From Gaiellales bacterium (GTDB lineage Bacteria > Actinomycetota > Thermoleophilia > Gaiellales > F1-60-MAGs149), in the NCBI GenBank assembly GCA_030831375.1, contig JAURLF010000155.1, forward strand, positions 1 through 6,840: a stretch of DNA of 6,840 nucleotides, in the 5' to 3' direction. This document shows, one piece after another, positions 6,723 to 6,840 of the stretch. The first letter of the stretch is position 1. Each line of letters starts with the position of its first letter. The notes beneath the pieces were generated by a model. The model saw only the letters and a program-made list of their open reading frames with translations. It did not search any database and was not told where the DNA came from. Position numbers and translations under genes: made by a program.

Positions 6723-6840
6723 ATGCTCGGCCGCGTCTCGCTGACCCTTCCCGCCTCGGACTTCACGGGTTCGCTTGCAGAGGCGGTCGCCGTGAGCTTC
6801 GCTGCCGAAGCCGGAGTGGGGGGCGATGGCGTCGAGCGGC
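6723..6840 (+). CDS. 5' fragment of a new gene, possibly a small HATPase (RsbW-type) regulator; cut by window end
   Basis: The frame from ATG 6723 stays open to the window edge, giving 39 codons plus one base. The peptide begins MLGRVSLTLPAS and continues through an alanine-rich stretch to AEAGVGGDGVER. The layout of a short LTLPA strand, then a helix, then an AGVGGDGVER-like turn resembles the start of small histidine-kinase-like ATPases such as anti-sigma factors of the RsbW kind. The diagnostic N-box would lie beyond the window, so this is only a guess. Eight of its 39 codons end in A or T (for example ctt, ggt, gca, gaa), against none in the first 39 codons of the upstream gene. There is no signal peptide or membrane segment in what is visible. 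A candidate leaderless promoter precedes it. Confidence 0.5.
   Translation, partial: MLGRVSLTLPASDFTGSLAEAVAVSFAAEAGVGGDGVER

Overview
The window is a very GC-rich stretch with almost every codon ending in G or C and all genes on the + strand. It reads as a chromosomal housekeeping region of a high-GC bacterium, most plausibly an actinobacterium (a Thermoleophilia-like lineage would fit). That placement is inference from composition, gene style and a leaderless-type promoter; no marker gene settles it.

Positions 1-5599 carry the 3' half of purL (cut by the window edge), then complete purF, purM, purN and purH. These supply FGAM synthetase, PRPP amidotransferase, AIR synthetase, GAR formyltransferase, and the bifunctional AICAR formyltransferase/IMP cyclohydrolase. 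Together they cover the committed step (PurF), three intermediate steps (PurN, PurL, PurM) and the last two steps to IMP (PurH). The order L-F-M-N-H is that of the Bacillus subtilis pur operon. The genes are packed with gaps of 7 and 2 bp and two 4-bp stop/start overlaps, so one translationally coupled mRNA is likely.

At 5601-6713, one base after the purH stop, lies a 370-residue protein of the winged-helix HTH_42 / YcaQ (AlkX) DNA glycosylase family. It occupies the slot that purD holds in Bacillus and carries the Q-x-D motif expected of a crosslink-unhooking glycosylase.

A TAGAGT element overlaps the stop codon of that gene and sits six bases before an ATG at 6723. This looks like a leaderless promoter opening a new transcription unit. 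The new gene is cut after 39 codons; its start weakly resembles small HATPase (RsbW-type) regulators, and its codon use is less GC-biased than that of its neighbours.

I found no RNA gene, mobile element, CRISPR array or convincing terminator. I also did not find a clearly novel multi-gene system. The points most worth a second look are the purH-glycosylase linkage, an alanine replacing a usual PurH active-site lysine, a PurF with the iron-sulfur ligands but no propeptide, and the leaderless promoter at the end.
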